64,000 bases of DNA, taken from assembly GCF_900169265.1 (NCBI RefSeq), contig NZ_FXYX01000005.1, positions 91,519 through 155,518 of the forward strand, given 5' to 3'. Source of the stretch: Brevibacterium iodinum ATCC 49514 (GTDB lineage Bacteria; Actinomycetota; Actinomycetes; Actinomycetales; Brevibacteriaceae). Below the pieces are notes generated by a model. That model worked only from the letters and a program-made list of their open reading frames with translations, did not search any database and was not told the origin of the DNA. Positions 52,591 to 63,827 of the stretch are shown one piece after another. Position 1 is the stretch's first letter, and every line of letters begins with the position of its first letter. The translations under genes and the position numbers were made by a program.

Positions 52591-54096
52591 TCAGGACCAG
52601 CTGAGGTCGGCGACCTTGAATGCGTCGGAGACGCGGTTGGCAGGTATCCCCTCGACTCCGGACTTGGCGATGACGAGATTCGGGAACAGGAACAGGAAGT
52701 CCGAGGCAGCATCCTCGGTGATCGTCCGCGCGATCTTCTTCATTCCCGAGATGTACTCGTCTTCGGTTCCGGTATCGGCTTTGTCTGCCAGCTCCTTGAT
52801 CGTCGAATCGTCGTAGCCGATGTAGTAGTCCTTCGAGAACGCGGTGAGGATGTCGCGCGGTTCGGCATGGTTGATCACCGACATGTCGTAATCGTGTTCG
52901 GTGAAGGTCTTGTCCAACCACACGGCTGGGAACTCCTGAGTCGAGATCTTCGCCTTCAGTCCGACCTCTTCGAGCTGCGCGGAGACGATCTCGGAGATCG
53001 CCTTCGCGTACGGCAGGTTCGGCACGGTGAAAGCGAATTCCTCGCCCTTGATCCCGGCTTCGTCGACGAGCTGCTTGGCCTTCTTCGGATCGTACTTCCA
53101 CACCCCGGTGAGGTCTTCGTAGTACGGGTCGGTCGGGGGCACCATCGAGCCGATGAGCTCGCCGTAGCCCGCCCAGGCCGTGTCGAGGACGGCCTTGCGG
53201 TCGATCGCGTGCATCACGGCTTCGCGGGCTCTCTTGTCTTTGAAGATGCCCTCGGCGTTGTTCATCGACAGCACGACTTCGCCGTTCGTGGTGCCGGAGA
53301 CGATCTGATAGTCGTCGCTTTGGAACTCTCCGGCCAGTTCGGGTGCCTGGAGGTTGGAGACGAGGTCGATCTCCCCGGACTTCAGGGCGTTCGAGGCCGA
53401 AACCGCGTCTTTGAAGTATTTGAACTGGACCGAGTTCAGTGACGGCTTCTCGCCCCAGTAGTCGTCGCGGGCGGCGAAGTCGATGGACTGCCCGCGTGTG
53501 AACTTCTCGATCGCGAAGGGGCCGGTGCCGATGGCTTCGTTCGCCAGGTCGTCGGTTCCTTCGGTGTCGAAGACGGCTCCGACGAGGCTGGTGAGGTTGA
53601 ACAGCCAGGTGTTCGACGGCTTCTTCAGTTCGATCGTGACGGTGGAGTCGTCCGGGGTTTCGATGGACTCGACGATGTCCATCTTCGACTTCAGCGCGTT
53701 CTTCCAGTCCTTCTGCACTCGTTCATAGGAGTACTTGACGTCTTCGCTGGTGAAGTCCGCACCATTGGAGAACTTCACACCGTCCTGGAGTTCGAAGGTG
53801 TAGGTCTTGCGGTCATCGGACAGTGTCCAGTCCTTGGCCAGTGCGGGCTGGATCTCCCCCTCGCCGTCCAGGCGGACGAGTGATTCGTAGACGTTCTCCA
53901 TCAGCGCTTCGGGAATGGCGACTCCCGAGGTGGAGGTGAAGTCGAGGTTGACCGGTTCGGCGGTGAAGGCGATCGTCATCGAGTCCTTCTTCTGCGCATC
54001 GCCTCCGGTGTCGGAGGCTCCGGCCGAACAGCCTGTGATCAGCAGGCTCGTGGCGGCCGCTGCCGCCACCCACGTCATGATGCGCGGAGTCTTCAT
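52591..54096 (-). CDS. Peptide/solute-binding lipoprotein (SBP family 5)
   Basis: A 501-residue extracytoplasmic lipoprotein: signal peptide with lipobox LLITGC (Cys23) and a SBP_bac_5 body. Marks are the N-terminal ENVYESLVRLDGEGEIQPALAKDWTLSDDRKTYTFEL, FSNGADFTSEDVKYSYERV, and FAIEKFTRGQSIDF. It captures a peptide, opine or other small solute for the DppB-C-DF transporter; the accompanying amidase hints at an amide-bearing ligand. The start ATG 54096 has GAGGAG five nt upstream; the open frame to 54147 is unsupported. First gene of the operon. Confidence 0.94.
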   Translation of the reverse strand: MKTPRIMTWVAAAAATSLLITGCSAGASDTGGDAQKKDSMTIAFTAEPVNLDFTSTSGVAIPEALMENVYESLVRLDGEGEIQPALAKDWTLSDDRKTYTFELQDGVKFSNGADFTSEDVKYSYERVQKDWKNALKSKMDIVESIETPDDSTVTIELKKPSNTWLFNLTSLVGAVFDTEGTDDLANEAIGTGPFAIEKFTRGQSIDFAARDDYWGEKPSLNSVQFKYFKDAVSASNALKSGEIDLVSNLQAPELAGEFQSDDYQIVSGTTNGEVVLSMNNAEGIFKDKRAREAVMHAIDRKAVLDTAWAGYGELIGSMVPPTDPYYEDLTGVWKYDPKKAKQLVDEAGIKGEEFAFTVPNLPYAKAISEIVSAQLEEVGLKAKISTQEFPAVWLDKTFTEHDYDMSVINHAEPRDILTAFSKDYYIGYDDSTIKELADKADTGTEDEYISGMKKIARTITEDAASDFLFLFPNLVIAKSGVEGIPANRVSDAFKVADLSWS

Positions 54097-54222
54097 TGTT
54101 CTCCTCGATTTCGCCGACCACGAAGAGGGTCGTTCGCCAACACTCAAGCATCGTCAGTGTATCCGAAGTTCTCAGCTGGTGAGGCGGCTGTGTTCAGATG
54201 CTGAGCGTCGCGAGCAGGTGCT

Positions 54223-54828
54223 TCAGAGATTCGGCTCGTCGGCGAGAATCGCGGCCAGAGCGTCGAAGGCGAACCGGCGGTGGGAGCGTGAGTTCTTCTC
54301 CTCAGGTGTCATCTCGGCGGCACTGAGTTCGGAACCCTCGGGGACGAAGATCGGGTCATATCCGAAGCCGTTCTCACCCTTGGGTTCGGTGGCCAGGCGC
54401 CCGGGCATGACTCCTTCGGCGGTGAACTCGCGACCGTCGGCGGTCACAGCGGCCGCCGCGCAGCGGAACTGCGCTCCGCGGTGTTCGGCTGCGATGTCGC
54501 CCAACTGAGCGAGCAGGAGTTCGAGGTTCGCACGATCGTCTCCGTGCCGGCCTGACCAGCGAGCGGAGAAGATGCCCGGTGCACCGCCGAGCACGTCGAC
54601 GCTGATTCCCGAGTCGTCGGCGATGGCGGTGTGCCCCGTCGCAGCGGCCGCGGCACGCGCCTTGATCAGCGCGTTCTCGGTGAACGTGACTCCGGTTTCG
54701 GCGACATCTCCGAGTCCCGCCTCGGCGGCGGTGATCACCTGGGTGTCAGCGCCGAGGACGGGTCCGAGAATGGTCAGCAGCTCTCGCTTCTTGCCCTCGT
54801 TGTGAGTGGCCAGGACGAAAGTCGTCAT
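54223..54828 (-). CDS. rdgB: XTP/dITP diphosphatase (RdgB/HAM1)
   Basis: A 201-residue pyrophosphatase that removes non-canonical purine triphosphates (dITP, XTP). Marks are [57 protein letters not shown] and [12 protein letters not shown]. The ATG overlaps the rph stop by four bases (ATGA). It is the last gene of clpS-DUF2017-MBL-rph-rdgB, as in Mycobacterium (Rv1341). Confidence 0.96.
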   Translation of the reverse strand: MTTFVLATHNEGKKRELLTILGPVLGADTQVITAAEAGLGDVAETGVTFTENALIKARAAAAATGHTAIADDSGISVDVLGGAPGIFSARWSGRHGDDRANLELLLAQLGDIAAEHRGAQFRCAAAAVTADGREFTAEGVMPGRLATEPKGENGFGYDPIFVPEGSELSAAEMTPEEKNSRSHRRFAFDALAAILADEPNL

Positions 54829-55547
54829 CCGGCGAGCACTTCGGACTGGATGCGGGTGAGTTCGGTGCACCCGTGGCCGGCGAGGTCGAGCAGTTTGCCG
54901 AGCTCATCCCGGTCGAACGGTGCACCCTCGGCGGTGCCCTGGACTTCGATGAACTTTCCGGACCCGGTCATGACGACGTTCATGTCCGTCTCGGCGCGGG
55001 AGTCCTCGACGTACGGCAGGTCCAGGAGGGGCTGACCGTCGATGATGCCGACGCTGACGGCCGCCACTGAGTCGATGAGCGGCTGGTGGGCGGCGGGGAT
55101 CAGCCCGGTCGAGCGCCCCTTGTCGATGGCCTTCGCCAGCGCCACATAGGCACCGGTGATCGAGGCAGTGCGGGTGCCGCCGTCGGCCTGGAGGACGTCA
55201 CAGTCGAGGACGAGGGTGTTCTCTCCGAGCTTGTCCATGTCGATGACGGCGCGCAGGCTGCGACCGATGAGACGGGAGATCTCGTGAGTGCGTCCGCCCT
55301 GCTTGCCCTTGACCGACTCGCGGGTGCTGCGGGAGTCGGTGGCTCGCGGGAGCATGGCGTATTCGGCAGTGACCCAGCCGCGGCCCTGGCCCTTAAGCCA
55401 ACGCGGCACGCCTTCGGTCAGCGAGGCCGCGCAGAGGACGCGGGTGTTGCCGAATTCCACGAGCGCGGATCCTTCGGCGGTGTTGATCCAGTCCGGAGTG
55501 ATCCGGACTTCACGGAGTTCGTCTGCTGCACGGCCGTCTGCTCGCAC
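54825..55547 (-). CDS. rph: Ribonuclease PH
   Basis: A 240-residue phosphorolytic 3'-5' exoribonuclease that trims tRNA 3' ends. Marks are [69 protein letters not shown] and [18 protein letters not shown]. The start is GTG 55547, preceded by AGAGG; the open frame continues upstream to 55910 through the MBL gene in another frame. Coupled to rdgB by a four-base overlap. Confidence 0.97.
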   Translation of the reverse strand: MRADGRAADELREVRITPDWINTAEGSALVEFGNTRVLCAASLTEGVPRWLKGQGRGWVTAEYAMLPRATDSRSTRESVKGKQGGRTHEISRLIGRSLRAVIDMDKLGENTLVLDCDVLQADGGTRTASITGAYVALAKAIDKGRSTGLIPAAHQPLIDSVAAVSVGIIDGQPLLDLPYVEDSRAETDMNVVMTGSGKFIEVQGTAEGAPFDRDELGKLLDLAGHGCTELTRIQSEVLAG

Positions 55548-55605
55548 TGTCTGCCTCTTTCGTCTCAGTGGTGATGTCTGGTGGTCGTCGGCGATCATCG
55601 CCGGT

Positions 55606-56427
55606 TCACACGGACCAGGTGGCTCCGGGCTTCGCCAGCTCGATGGGTCCACGGTACTCCCCGGCCGCCTCACCGCGAACGATGGAGCAGTCGGTCCAGA
55701 CCGGGATATGGGTGAGCACGAGCGCGGACGCCTCGGCGTTCTGCGCCACCCGGCCGGCGCGCTTGCCGGTGAGGTGGATGCCGCGCGCCGTGTCGCGGTC
55801 TTCCTGGAAGGCGGCTTCGCAGAGGAAGAGGTCGGCGTCCTTCGCCGCTGTGACGAGGTTGTCGCACTCATCGCTGTCGCCCGAATACGTGATGACCTTG
55901 CCGGCCGCATCCGTGATCCGCAGCGCGTAGGCCTCGACGGGGTGGTCGACGAGGAAGGATTCGATGGTCAGGGAGCCGATCTGGTGCCGACTGCCGTGGT
56001 CGATGTCGGTGAACTCGAAGGCGTGGTCGAAGTCCGAGTCGTCTCCCCCATTGGCGACCGGGGACTTGCCGGGATCCGTGTAAAAGGCCCGGGACAGACG
56101 GTCCTTCGCACCGGCCGGAGCGAACACCGGGGTGCGAGTGCGGATCGTTCCGGTGTCGGAGATGTCGCCGTTGAAGAACTTCGGGTCGAAGCAGTGTTTG
56201 ACGTAGAGGCCGGTCATGTCCATGCAGTGATCCGGGTGGAGGTGGCTGAGCACGATTCCGGAGAGACGATCGGTGTCGATCGTCTCCTGCAGGGGGCTGA
56301 GCGCACCGGAGCCGAGGTCGAGGATGATGCGAGTGGGTGCGTCCTCATCGGTTTCGATGAGGTAGCAGCTGGCGAGCGCACCACGCCCCGGGAAGGAGCC
56401 TGCGGTGCCGATTGCGGTGAGTCTCAT
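55606..56427 (-). CDS. MBL-fold hydrolase, Rv1339-like (putative cAMP phosphodiesterase)
   Basis: A 273-residue metallo-beta-lactamase-fold protein. The metal motif HLHPDHCMD gives His62, His64, Asp66 and His67; [10 protein letters not shown] and the [11 protein letters not shown] stretch provide further metal ligands and LTHIPVW is the last motif. Position between DUF2017 and rph matches mycobacterial Rv1339, reported to be an atypical class II cAMP phosphodiesterase. The ATG overlaps the DUF2017 stop (ATGA). If orthologous, it would degrade cAMP; a general MBL hydrolase is the alternative. Confidence 0.85.
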   Translation of the reverse strand: MRLTAIGTAGSFPGRGALASCYLIETDEDAPTRIILDLGSGALSPLQETIDTDRLSGIVLSHLHPDHCMDMTGLYVKHCFDPKFFNGDISDTGTIRTRTPVFAPAGAKDRLSRAFYTDPGKSPVANGGDDSDFDHAFEFTDIDHGSRHQIGSLTIESFLVDHPVEAYALRITDAAGKVITYSGDSDECDNLVTAAKDADLFLCEAAFQEDRDTARGIHLTGKRAGRVAQNAEASALVLTHIPVWTDCSIVRGEAAGEYRGPIELAKPGATWSV

Positions 56428-57002
56428 ATCTCGTCATCCCCTTGCGTCTGGTCGAGCAAGGTCGTTGTCAGTCGGTCCTGAATCCACGTCAGGAAGTCGT
56501 ACAGGGTCAGGGTGAGGTCTTCGGATTCGGAGAGACCCTCACGATGGGCGTACTTCTCCTCCTGCTCCTCCTCGGTGTCGATCCCGAGGCGGACGGCGAG
56601 GACGAGTCGCAGATCGTTGAGGCCCTTCATCCAGGCGAGTACCTCGTCCCGTGTCAGGGAGATGTCATTGCCCTTGCTCAGTCCCAGCAGCACGATGCGC
56701 ACATTGTGTGCTTTGGCCTGTTTGAGATCGAACTCGGTGAGGCGGCGGAACTCTGCTGATCGCTCGTCGTCCTCAGGATCGACGTCGGGCAGCAGCCGCA
56801 GCAGCGCCGGGTCCTCCGGACGGGGACGGTCGACGAGTCCGAGCCGCGCTTCCCAATTCTCCGAATCCGGACGGTCGTCATCGCCGTCACTGTCTTCGGC
56901 CAGCAGAGCCGCGAGATCGGTGAACACCGTGAGCATGAGCGAGCGTTCGTTGTCTTGCAGGGTGAGGACGACGTCGTCCCCTCGTGCGTCGATAGCGGCC
57001 AT
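56424..57002 (-). CDS. DUF2017 family protein
   Basis: A 192-residue acidic soluble protein (RLGLVDRPRPEDPALLRLLPDVDPEDDERSAEFRRLTE, later SLTRDEVLAWMKGLNDLRLVLAVRLGI). It belongs to the actinobacterial DUF2017 type, which follows clpS almost without exception and whose role is unknown; a link to ClpS/ClpCP proteolysis is inferred from this neighbourhood alone. The gene starts three nt after the clpS stop and overlaps the MBL gene by four. Confidence 0.9.
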   Translation of the reverse strand: MAAIDARGDDVVLTLQDNERSLMLTVFTDLAALLAEDSDGDDDRPDSENWEARLGLVDRPRPEDPALLRLLPDVDPEDDERSAEFRRLTEFDLKQAKAHNVRIVLLGLSKGNDISLTRDEVLAWMKGLNDLRLVLAVRLGIDTEEEQEEKYAHREGLSESEDLTLTLYDFLTWIQDRLTTTLLDQTQGDDEI

Positions 57003-57005
57003 GTG

Positions 57006-57311
57006 TCAGTCGGATCCTGAATCGGGTTGGCATGCGGCCCACAGGCCGTACTCGTGCATCGCTTGGGTGTCTCGTTCCATGGCTTCACGGCCTCCGGTGG
57101 CAACGACGGAGCGCCCGTTCTCATGGACTTCGAGCATGAGTGAGTGGGCTTTCTCCTCCGAGTATCCGAAGTAGGTCTGGAACACGAAACTGACATAGCT
57201 CATGAGGTTGACCGGGTCGTTGAAGACCACGGTCCGCCAGGGCTTGGCCAGGTTCTCGGAGGGTCGAACGTCGACCTCCGGCTCCAGGACTGGTGTCGTT
57301 GGGTTGCTCAC
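57006..57311 (-). CDS. clpS: ATP-dependent Clp protease adaptor ClpS
   Basis: A 101-residue adaptor that presents N-degron substrates to ClpC/ClpA. Marks are PWRTVVFNDPVNLMSYVSFVFQTYFGYSEEKAHSLMLEVHENGRSVVATGGREAMERDTQAMHEYGLW: the DPVN/M hydrophobic pocket and the EVH segment. The N-terminal tail (1-25) is disordered. The start is GTG 57311, which fits ClpS size; the open frame to 57404 would run into the divergent pncB promoter. Divergent to pncB, as in most actinobacteria. Confidence 0.94.
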   Translation of the reverse strand: MSNPTTPVLEPEVDVRPSENLAKPWRTVVFNDPVNLMSYVSFVFQTYFGYSEEKAHSLMLEVHENGRSVVATGGREAMERDTQAMHEYGLWAACQPDSGSD

Positions 57312-57363
57312 GTTTCCACCATACGGCAGAACACTGACGCTGTCGTGACGTAAGATCGCGCCT

Positions 57364-58683
57364 ATGAGTGATCTCACACGGACCGACTCGACGGCTTTCT
57401 TCACGGATCAGTACGAATTGACGATGGTGCAGGCGGCCCTGGAATCCGGTGCCGCTCACCGCAAGAGCCTCTTCGAGGTGTTCGGCCGCAGTCTTCCCAC
57501 AGGTCGCCGCTACGGTGTCGTCGCCGGCACCGGTCGGATCCTCGAGATGATCCGCGATTTCCGCTTCGACGATGCCGAACTCTCGTTCCTCAGCAGGGAG
57601 AACATCGTCGACAAGCGCACCATCGACTGGTTGGCTGACTATCGGTTCTCCGGCAATATCCGCGGCTATGCAGAAGGTGAGATCTACTTCCCCGGCTCAC
57701 CGCTGCTGACGATCGAATCGACGTTCGCCGAGGGCGTCATCTTGGAGACGCTCATCCTGTCGGCGATGAACTATGACTGCGCAGTCGCTTCGGCGGCGTC
57801 CCGCATGGCTCAGGCGGCCGGCGATCGGCCCTGCGCGGAGATGGGCGGGCGACGCACGAACGAGCATGCGGCCGTGGCAGCAGCTCGGGCCGCGGTCATC
57901 GGCGGCTTCGCCTCGACGTCGAACCTGGCGGCCGGCCTGCAGTACGGTCTGCGCACGATCGGCACCTCGGCCCACTCATTCACTCTCCTCCACGATTCCG
58001 AACGAGAGGCCTTCGCCGCTCAGCTGAAGTCGCTGGGCACCGATACGACTCTGCTCCTGGACACCTATGACGTCGAGGAGGCACTGACCACGGCGATCGA
58101 GCTGGCCGGGCCGAACCTCGGCGGAGTGCGCATCGATTCCGGTGATCTCATCGAACAGGCCAGTGAGGTGCGCGAGAGCCTTGACCGCCTCGGCGCCCGT
58201 GATACGACGATCACCGTCACGAGCGATCTCGATGAGTATGCGATCGCCGCATTGGCCGCCTCCCCCGTCGACTCCTACGGTGTCGGCACGCGGGTGGTCA
58301 CCGGTTCGGGTGCCCCAGCCGCCGGGCTGGTGTACAAGCTCGTGGCTCGTGCCGATGAGGCCGGCGAGTGGACCTCGGTGGCCAAGAACTCCTCCGGCAA
58401 GCCCTCGCGCGGCGGACACAAGGAGGCGCTGCGCCTCATCGACGGCCCGATCGCCGTAGAGGAAGCCGTCGGCATTCCGAGCCTGCCCGATGACCTCGGC
58501 GAAGGACGTCGGCTCAGCGTCGATCTCGTCGTCGACGGTGAGGTCGATGAGTCGTTCATCGGTGCGGCAGGCGTGAAGAGGGCCTGCGCCCGACATGACG
58601 AGTCCTTGGCAGAGCTGCCGCGTTCGGCCAGGCGCCTGCAGGACGGCGAGCCCGCCATTCCCACCGTGTTCTACTCCGCCTGA
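57364..58683 (+). CDS. pncB: Nicotinate phosphoribosyltransferase
   Basis: A 439-residue NAPRTase that makes nicotinate mononucleotide from nicotinate and PRPP in NAD salvage. Marks are FFTDQYELTMVQAALESG at the N-terminus, the central EMGGRRTNEHAAVAAARAAVIGGFASTSNLAAG and HSFTLLHDSEREAF, the active-site GVRIDSGDLIEQA and VVTGSGAPAAGLVYKLV. TAAGAT-like TAAGAT at 57351-57356 lies seven nt before the ATG, a leaderless promoter. Opposite clpS; downstream it meets a convergent helicase. Confidence 0.95.
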   Translation: MSDLTRTDSTAFFTDQYELTMVQAALESGAAHRKSLFEVFGRSLPTGRRYGVVAGTGRILEMIRDFRFDDAELSFLSRENIVDKRTIDWLADYRFSGNIRGYAEGEIYFPGSPLLTIESTFAEGVILETLILSAMNYDCAVASAASRMAQAAGDRPCAEMGGRRTNEHAAVAAARAAVIGGFASTSNLAAGLQYGLRTIGTSAHSFTLLHDSEREAFAAQLKSLGTDTTLLLDTYDVEEALTTAIELAGPNLGGVRIDSGDLIEQASEVRESLDRLGARDTTITVTSDLDEYAIAALAASPVDSYGVGTRVVTGSGAPAAGLVYKLVARADEAGEWTSVAKNSSGKPSRGGHKEALRLIDGPIAVEEAVGIPSLPDDLGEGRRLSVDLVVDGEVDESFIGAAGVKRACARHDESLAELPRSARRLQDGEPAIPTVFYSA

Positions 58684-58779
58684 TCCCCAGCTGCGGACTT
58701 CGCCCGCAGCCGCGGATTCGAATGCAGGTTCACTGGTCCTGAACGGATTCGCCCATTCCGAGTCCGGCCCACCTCGTAT

Positions 58780-58828
58780 CGACGAAGCCGCCGAGGCAGA
58801 CGCACTTTCTGCCTCGGCGGCTTCGTCG
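58780..58828. terminator. 21-bp perfect hairpin, bidirectional terminator
   Basis: Perfect 21-bp stem (58780-58800 with 58808-58828) around a seven-base loop CGCACTT, between convergent pncB and helicase. The stem includes CCGCCGAGGC, akin to the window-wide motif. Confidence 0.85.
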
Positions 58829-58867
58829 GCCTCACGCCGACCGGGCTCCCCCGCCGACATCCGGTGC

Positions 58868-60661
58868 TCACTTCTTGCCGACGAACCAGCCCTGCAGCTT
58901 CTTGATCCGAGCCTGGATCTGCTCCCGCGTGGCTTGGGCGACGGGCGGTCCCCCGCATGCCTTGCGCAGTTCGACGTGGACGTTCTGGTGCGGCGTTCCG
59001 GTGCGTCTGGACCAAGCGCCGACGAGGCTCTGGAGCTGGTTGCGCTCTTCCTTCATCGCTCGGTGCTCGAGTTCGCTCGTCTCCGTCTCAGGGGCCGGAG
59101 GGGCAGCCGCTGTTTTGCGCTTCGCCTGCCGGGCCTGCTGAGTACTCAGCAGCTCCCGCACCTGATCGGGTTCCAGCAGGCCGGGGATGCCGATGAAGTC
59201 GAGTTCGTCCTCGGAGCCGATGGCTCCGCCGGTGCCGAATTCACCGCCGTCGTAGAGGACACGGTCGAACAGTGCTTCGGCGCCGAGCGCTTCGAAGGAG
59301 CCGAGCTGGTCCGACGAGGCGCCCTCGTTTCGGTTCGCCTGCTCCATGGCCTGATCGTCGAAGACGACGACATCGTTCTCGTCCTCGTTCTTCGGGCGAT
59401 CGAGGGCATGGTCTCGTTCGGCTTCCATCGAGTTGGCCAGGGCCAGCAGCACGGGCACCGAGGGCAGGAACACCGAGGCGGTCTCGCCGCGTTTGCGGGC
59501 ACGCACGAAGCGCCCGATGGCCTGCGCGAAGAACAGCGGCGTCGACGAGGAGGTCGCGTAGACGCCGACACACAGTCGGGGAACGTCGACGCCTTCGGAG
59601 ACCATCCGCACGGCGACCATCCACCGGTCGGTGGAGTTCTGGAACTGTTCGATCCGTTCCGAGGCTCCCGCTTCGTCGGAGAGCACAACGGTCGGCTTCT
59701 CACCGGTGATCTCGTGCAGTCGTTTGGCGTACGCCCGGGCCGCCTCTTGGTCGGTGGCGATGACGAGGCCGCCGGCATCGTGGACGGTACGTCGGACTTC
59801 GGTCAATCGCATATCTGCGGCTTTGAGGACCGCCGGGATCCAGTCGCCCTTCGGGTCGAGGGCCGTGCGCCAAGCCTGCGAGTTGATGTCCTTCGTCGTC
59901 TCCTCGCCCAGGACGTGCGACATCTCGTCGCCGGCCTTGGTCCGCCAGGTCATGGCGCCGGCGTAGGCGAGGAAGAGGACTGGGCGGACGACGGAGTCCT
60001 TGAGCGCTCGACCGTAGCCGTAGGAATAGTCCGCCACCGAGGTGCGGATGCCGTTCTCGTCGGGAGCGTAGGTGACGAAGGGGATTGGTGAGGTGTCCGA
60101 ACGGAACGGCGTTCCGGTCAGGGACAGCCGACGGACCGCGGGGCCGAAGGCCTCTCGCACGGCATCGCCCCACGACAGGGCGTCACCTCCGTGGTGGACC
60201 TCGTCGAGGATGACCAGAGTGCGACCGGCGGCCGTCCGGTTGTGGTGGAGCACGGGTTTGGCAGCGACCTGCGCGTATGTCAGAGCCACGCCGTGGTAGC
60301 CGGGTGCGTGTTTGCCCTGGGAGTTCTTGAAATGCGGGTCGAGCTTGATGCCCACGCGCGCCGCGGAGTCAGCCCACTGCACCTTGAGGTGTTCGGTGGG
60401 AGCGACGACGGTGACACGGTTGACGACTCGCTGGGCCAGCAGTTCGGCCGCCAGCCGCAGAGCGAAGGTGGTCTTACCTGCTCCTGGGGTCGCGACCGCG
60501 AGGAAGTCCTTGGGCTGCTTCTGGAAGTAGAGCTCGAGAGCCTCCGCCTGCCAGGCACGCAACTTTCCCGCCGTTCCCCACGCTGCGCGCTCGGGGAATG
60601 CCGGTGGAAGCTGTTCTGCCGCGGAGGTCCCTGGTGCTGTTGGGAGACGATCCGCGGACAT
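58868..60661 (-). CDS. DEAD/DEAH-type helicase, DUF3039-associated
   Basis: A 597-residue SF2 helicase: Walker A in VATPGAGKTTFALRL (about 59-64), VVAPTEHLKVQW, DEVH box in LVILDEVHHGGD (153-156), SLTGTPFRSD (motif III) and the C-terminal motifs MVSEGVDVPRLCVGVYAT and FFAQAIGRFVRARKRG. The last 170 residues are charged and partly coiled, ending with QIQARIKKLQGWFVGKK. In actinobacteria it is regularly the neighbour of a DUF3039 gene; it starts directly at that gene's stop. Its exact role (RNA or DNA) is unknown. Confidence 0.9.
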   Translation of the reverse strand: MSADRLPTAPGTSAAEQLPPAFPERAAWGTAGKLRAWQAEALELYFQKQPKDFLAVATPGAGKTTFALRLAAELLAQRVVNRVTVVAPTEHLKVQWADSAARVGIKLDPHFKNSQGKHAPGYHGVALTYAQVAAKPVLHHNRTAAGRTLVILDEVHHGGDALSWGDAVREAFGPAVRRLSLTGTPFRSDTSPIPFVTYAPDENGIRTSVADYSYGYGRALKDSVVRPVLFLAYAGAMTWRTKAGDEMSHVLGEETTKDINSQAWRTALDPKGDWIPAVLKAADMRLTEVRRTVHDAGGLVIATDQEAARAYAKRLHEITGEKPTVVLSDEAGASERIEQFQNSTDRWMVAVRMVSEGVDVPRLCVGVYATSSSTPLFFAQAIGRFVRARKRGETASVFLPSVPVLLALANSMEAERDHALDRPKNEDENDVVVFDDQAMEQANRNEGASSDQLGSFEALGAEALFDRVLYDGGEFGTGGAIGSEDELDFIGIPGLLEPDQVRELLSTQQARQAKRKTAAAPPAPETETSELEHRAMKEERNQLQSLVGAWSRRTGTPHQNVHVELRKACGGPPVAQATREQIQARIKKLQGWFVGKK

Positions 60662-60916
60662 CTACTCCTGCGGTCCTTCGGACATCGTCTCGTAGATCTC
60701 TTTGCACTTGGGGCAGATCGGGAACCGCTCGGGGTCGCGCGTGGGGACCCACACCTTTCCGCACAAGGCGATCAGCGGAGTCCCGGTCACCATGGACTCC
60801 ATGATCTTGTCCTTGGGCGCGTAGTGGCTGAAGCGCTCGTGATCGCCGGGCTCGACTAGCTGCTCGGACTGCTCGCGCTCGATCGTTGCTGAACCGCCTG
60901 AAGCTGGAATGGTCAT
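60662..60916 (-). CDS. DUF3039 protein, probable zinc ribbon
   Basis: An 84-residue protein with GDHERFSHYAPKDKIMESMVTG, then LIALCGKVWVPTRDPERFPICPKCKEIYE: a CG(K) pair and CPKC form a likely four-Cys zinc ribbon. DUF3039 has no known function and typically lies next to this helicase family. ATG 60916 is six nt after TACAAT (60923-60928, complementary strand), so the mRNA is probably leaderless. Adjacent to the helicase with no gap. Confidence 0.88.
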   Translation of the reverse strand: MTIPASGGSATIEREQSEQLVEPGDHERFSHYAPKDKIMESMVTGTPLIALCGKVWVPTRDPERFPICPKCKEIYETMSEGPQE

Positions 60917-60922
60917 GGCTCC

Positions 60923-60940
60923 ATTGTAGTTCCCTAGAAT
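60923..60940. promoter_or_regulatory. Face-to-face divergent -10 hexamers
   Basis: TACAAT on the complementary strand (60923-60928) drives DUF3039 and TAGAAT on the + strand (60935-60940) drives the flavin reductase. They are only six nt apart, each 6-7 nt before its start codon. Their core promoters overlap and must compete for RNA polymerase. Confidence 0.7.
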
Positions 60941-60947
60941 GAGAGTC

Positions 60948-61463
60948 ATGGACCAGGCCTACGACGATTCCCTCACAGAACGCTACCGCGAACTCAGTGA
61001 CGACATCGCTGCGGCGGTCGCCGTGGTCTCCGCTACCCGCGGCAGCGCCCTGCATGCGATCACCGTCGATTCGTTTCTCGACGTGTCGTACGACCCCCCG
61101 ACGATGGCGGTCAGCGTCTATTCGGGCTCACGGATGATGGAGACTCTGGAGACGAGTTCCCACTTTGCGATCTCGCTGCTCAACTCTGATCAGCGCGACA
61201 TCTCCGAACGCCTCGGCGCTTCGGGCCAACCGCTGTACGGATCACTCAAAGGCATCGATACTTTTCCCGCCCCGCACGCCGGACAACCGGTGCTCACCGA
61301 GGCGATCGCCTGGTTCGAGCTCGAACTCACCGAGGTTCTCGAGGTCGCGACCCACAATCTCGTCGTCGGCGAGGTGGTATCCATTGGGGCAGGCGCCGAT
61401 GCAGGAACGAGACGGCCCCTGCTGCGTTGGCGAAAAGGCTACGGAACCATCGGACAACGCTGA
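60948..61463 (+). CDS. Flavin reductase-like FMN-binding protein
   Basis: A 171-residue flavin reductase domain protein. The split-barrel marks are ITVDSFLDVSYDPPTMAVSVYSGSRMMETLETSSHFAISLLNSDQRDIS and ELTEVLEVATHNLVVGEVVSIGAG. Such proteins reduce FMN for monooxygenases or bind FMN directly; no partner oxygenase is nearby. The ATG at 60948 has TAGAAT seven nt upstream, so I prefer it over ATG 60939. Convergent to gdhA with a long hairpin between. Confidence 0.87.
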   Translation: MDQAYDDSLTERYRELSDDIAAAVAVVSATRGSALHAITVDSFLDVSYDPPTMAVSVYSGSRMMETLETSSHFAISLLNSDQRDISERLGASGQPLYGSLKGIDTFPAPHAGQPVLTEAIAWFELELTEVLEVATHNLVVGEVVSIGAGADAGTRRPLLRWRKGYGTIGQR

Positions 61464-61504
61464 TCATCTCATCTGGCTCGGCGCCACCGCACCAGGTATG
61501 ACGG

Positions 61505-61563
61505 AGACCCTGCTCCGGATCATCGAGTTTCGGGGAGATACTCGTCGATCCTGAGCAGGGTCT
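61505..61563. terminator. Long imperfect hairpin between convergent genes
   Basis: A 24-bp stem with three mismatches (61505-61528 with 61540-61563) around an 11-nt loop, ending TCTGTCTTG on the + strand. It probably terminates both the flavin reductase gene and gdhA. Confidence 0.75.
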
Positions 61564-61610
61564 GTCTTGTAGGTCTCGTCGTCAGTTTCGACCGCCGGTG
61601 GATCAGACGA

Positions 61611-63807
<2,197 letters not shown>

Positions 63808-63827
<20 letters not shown>

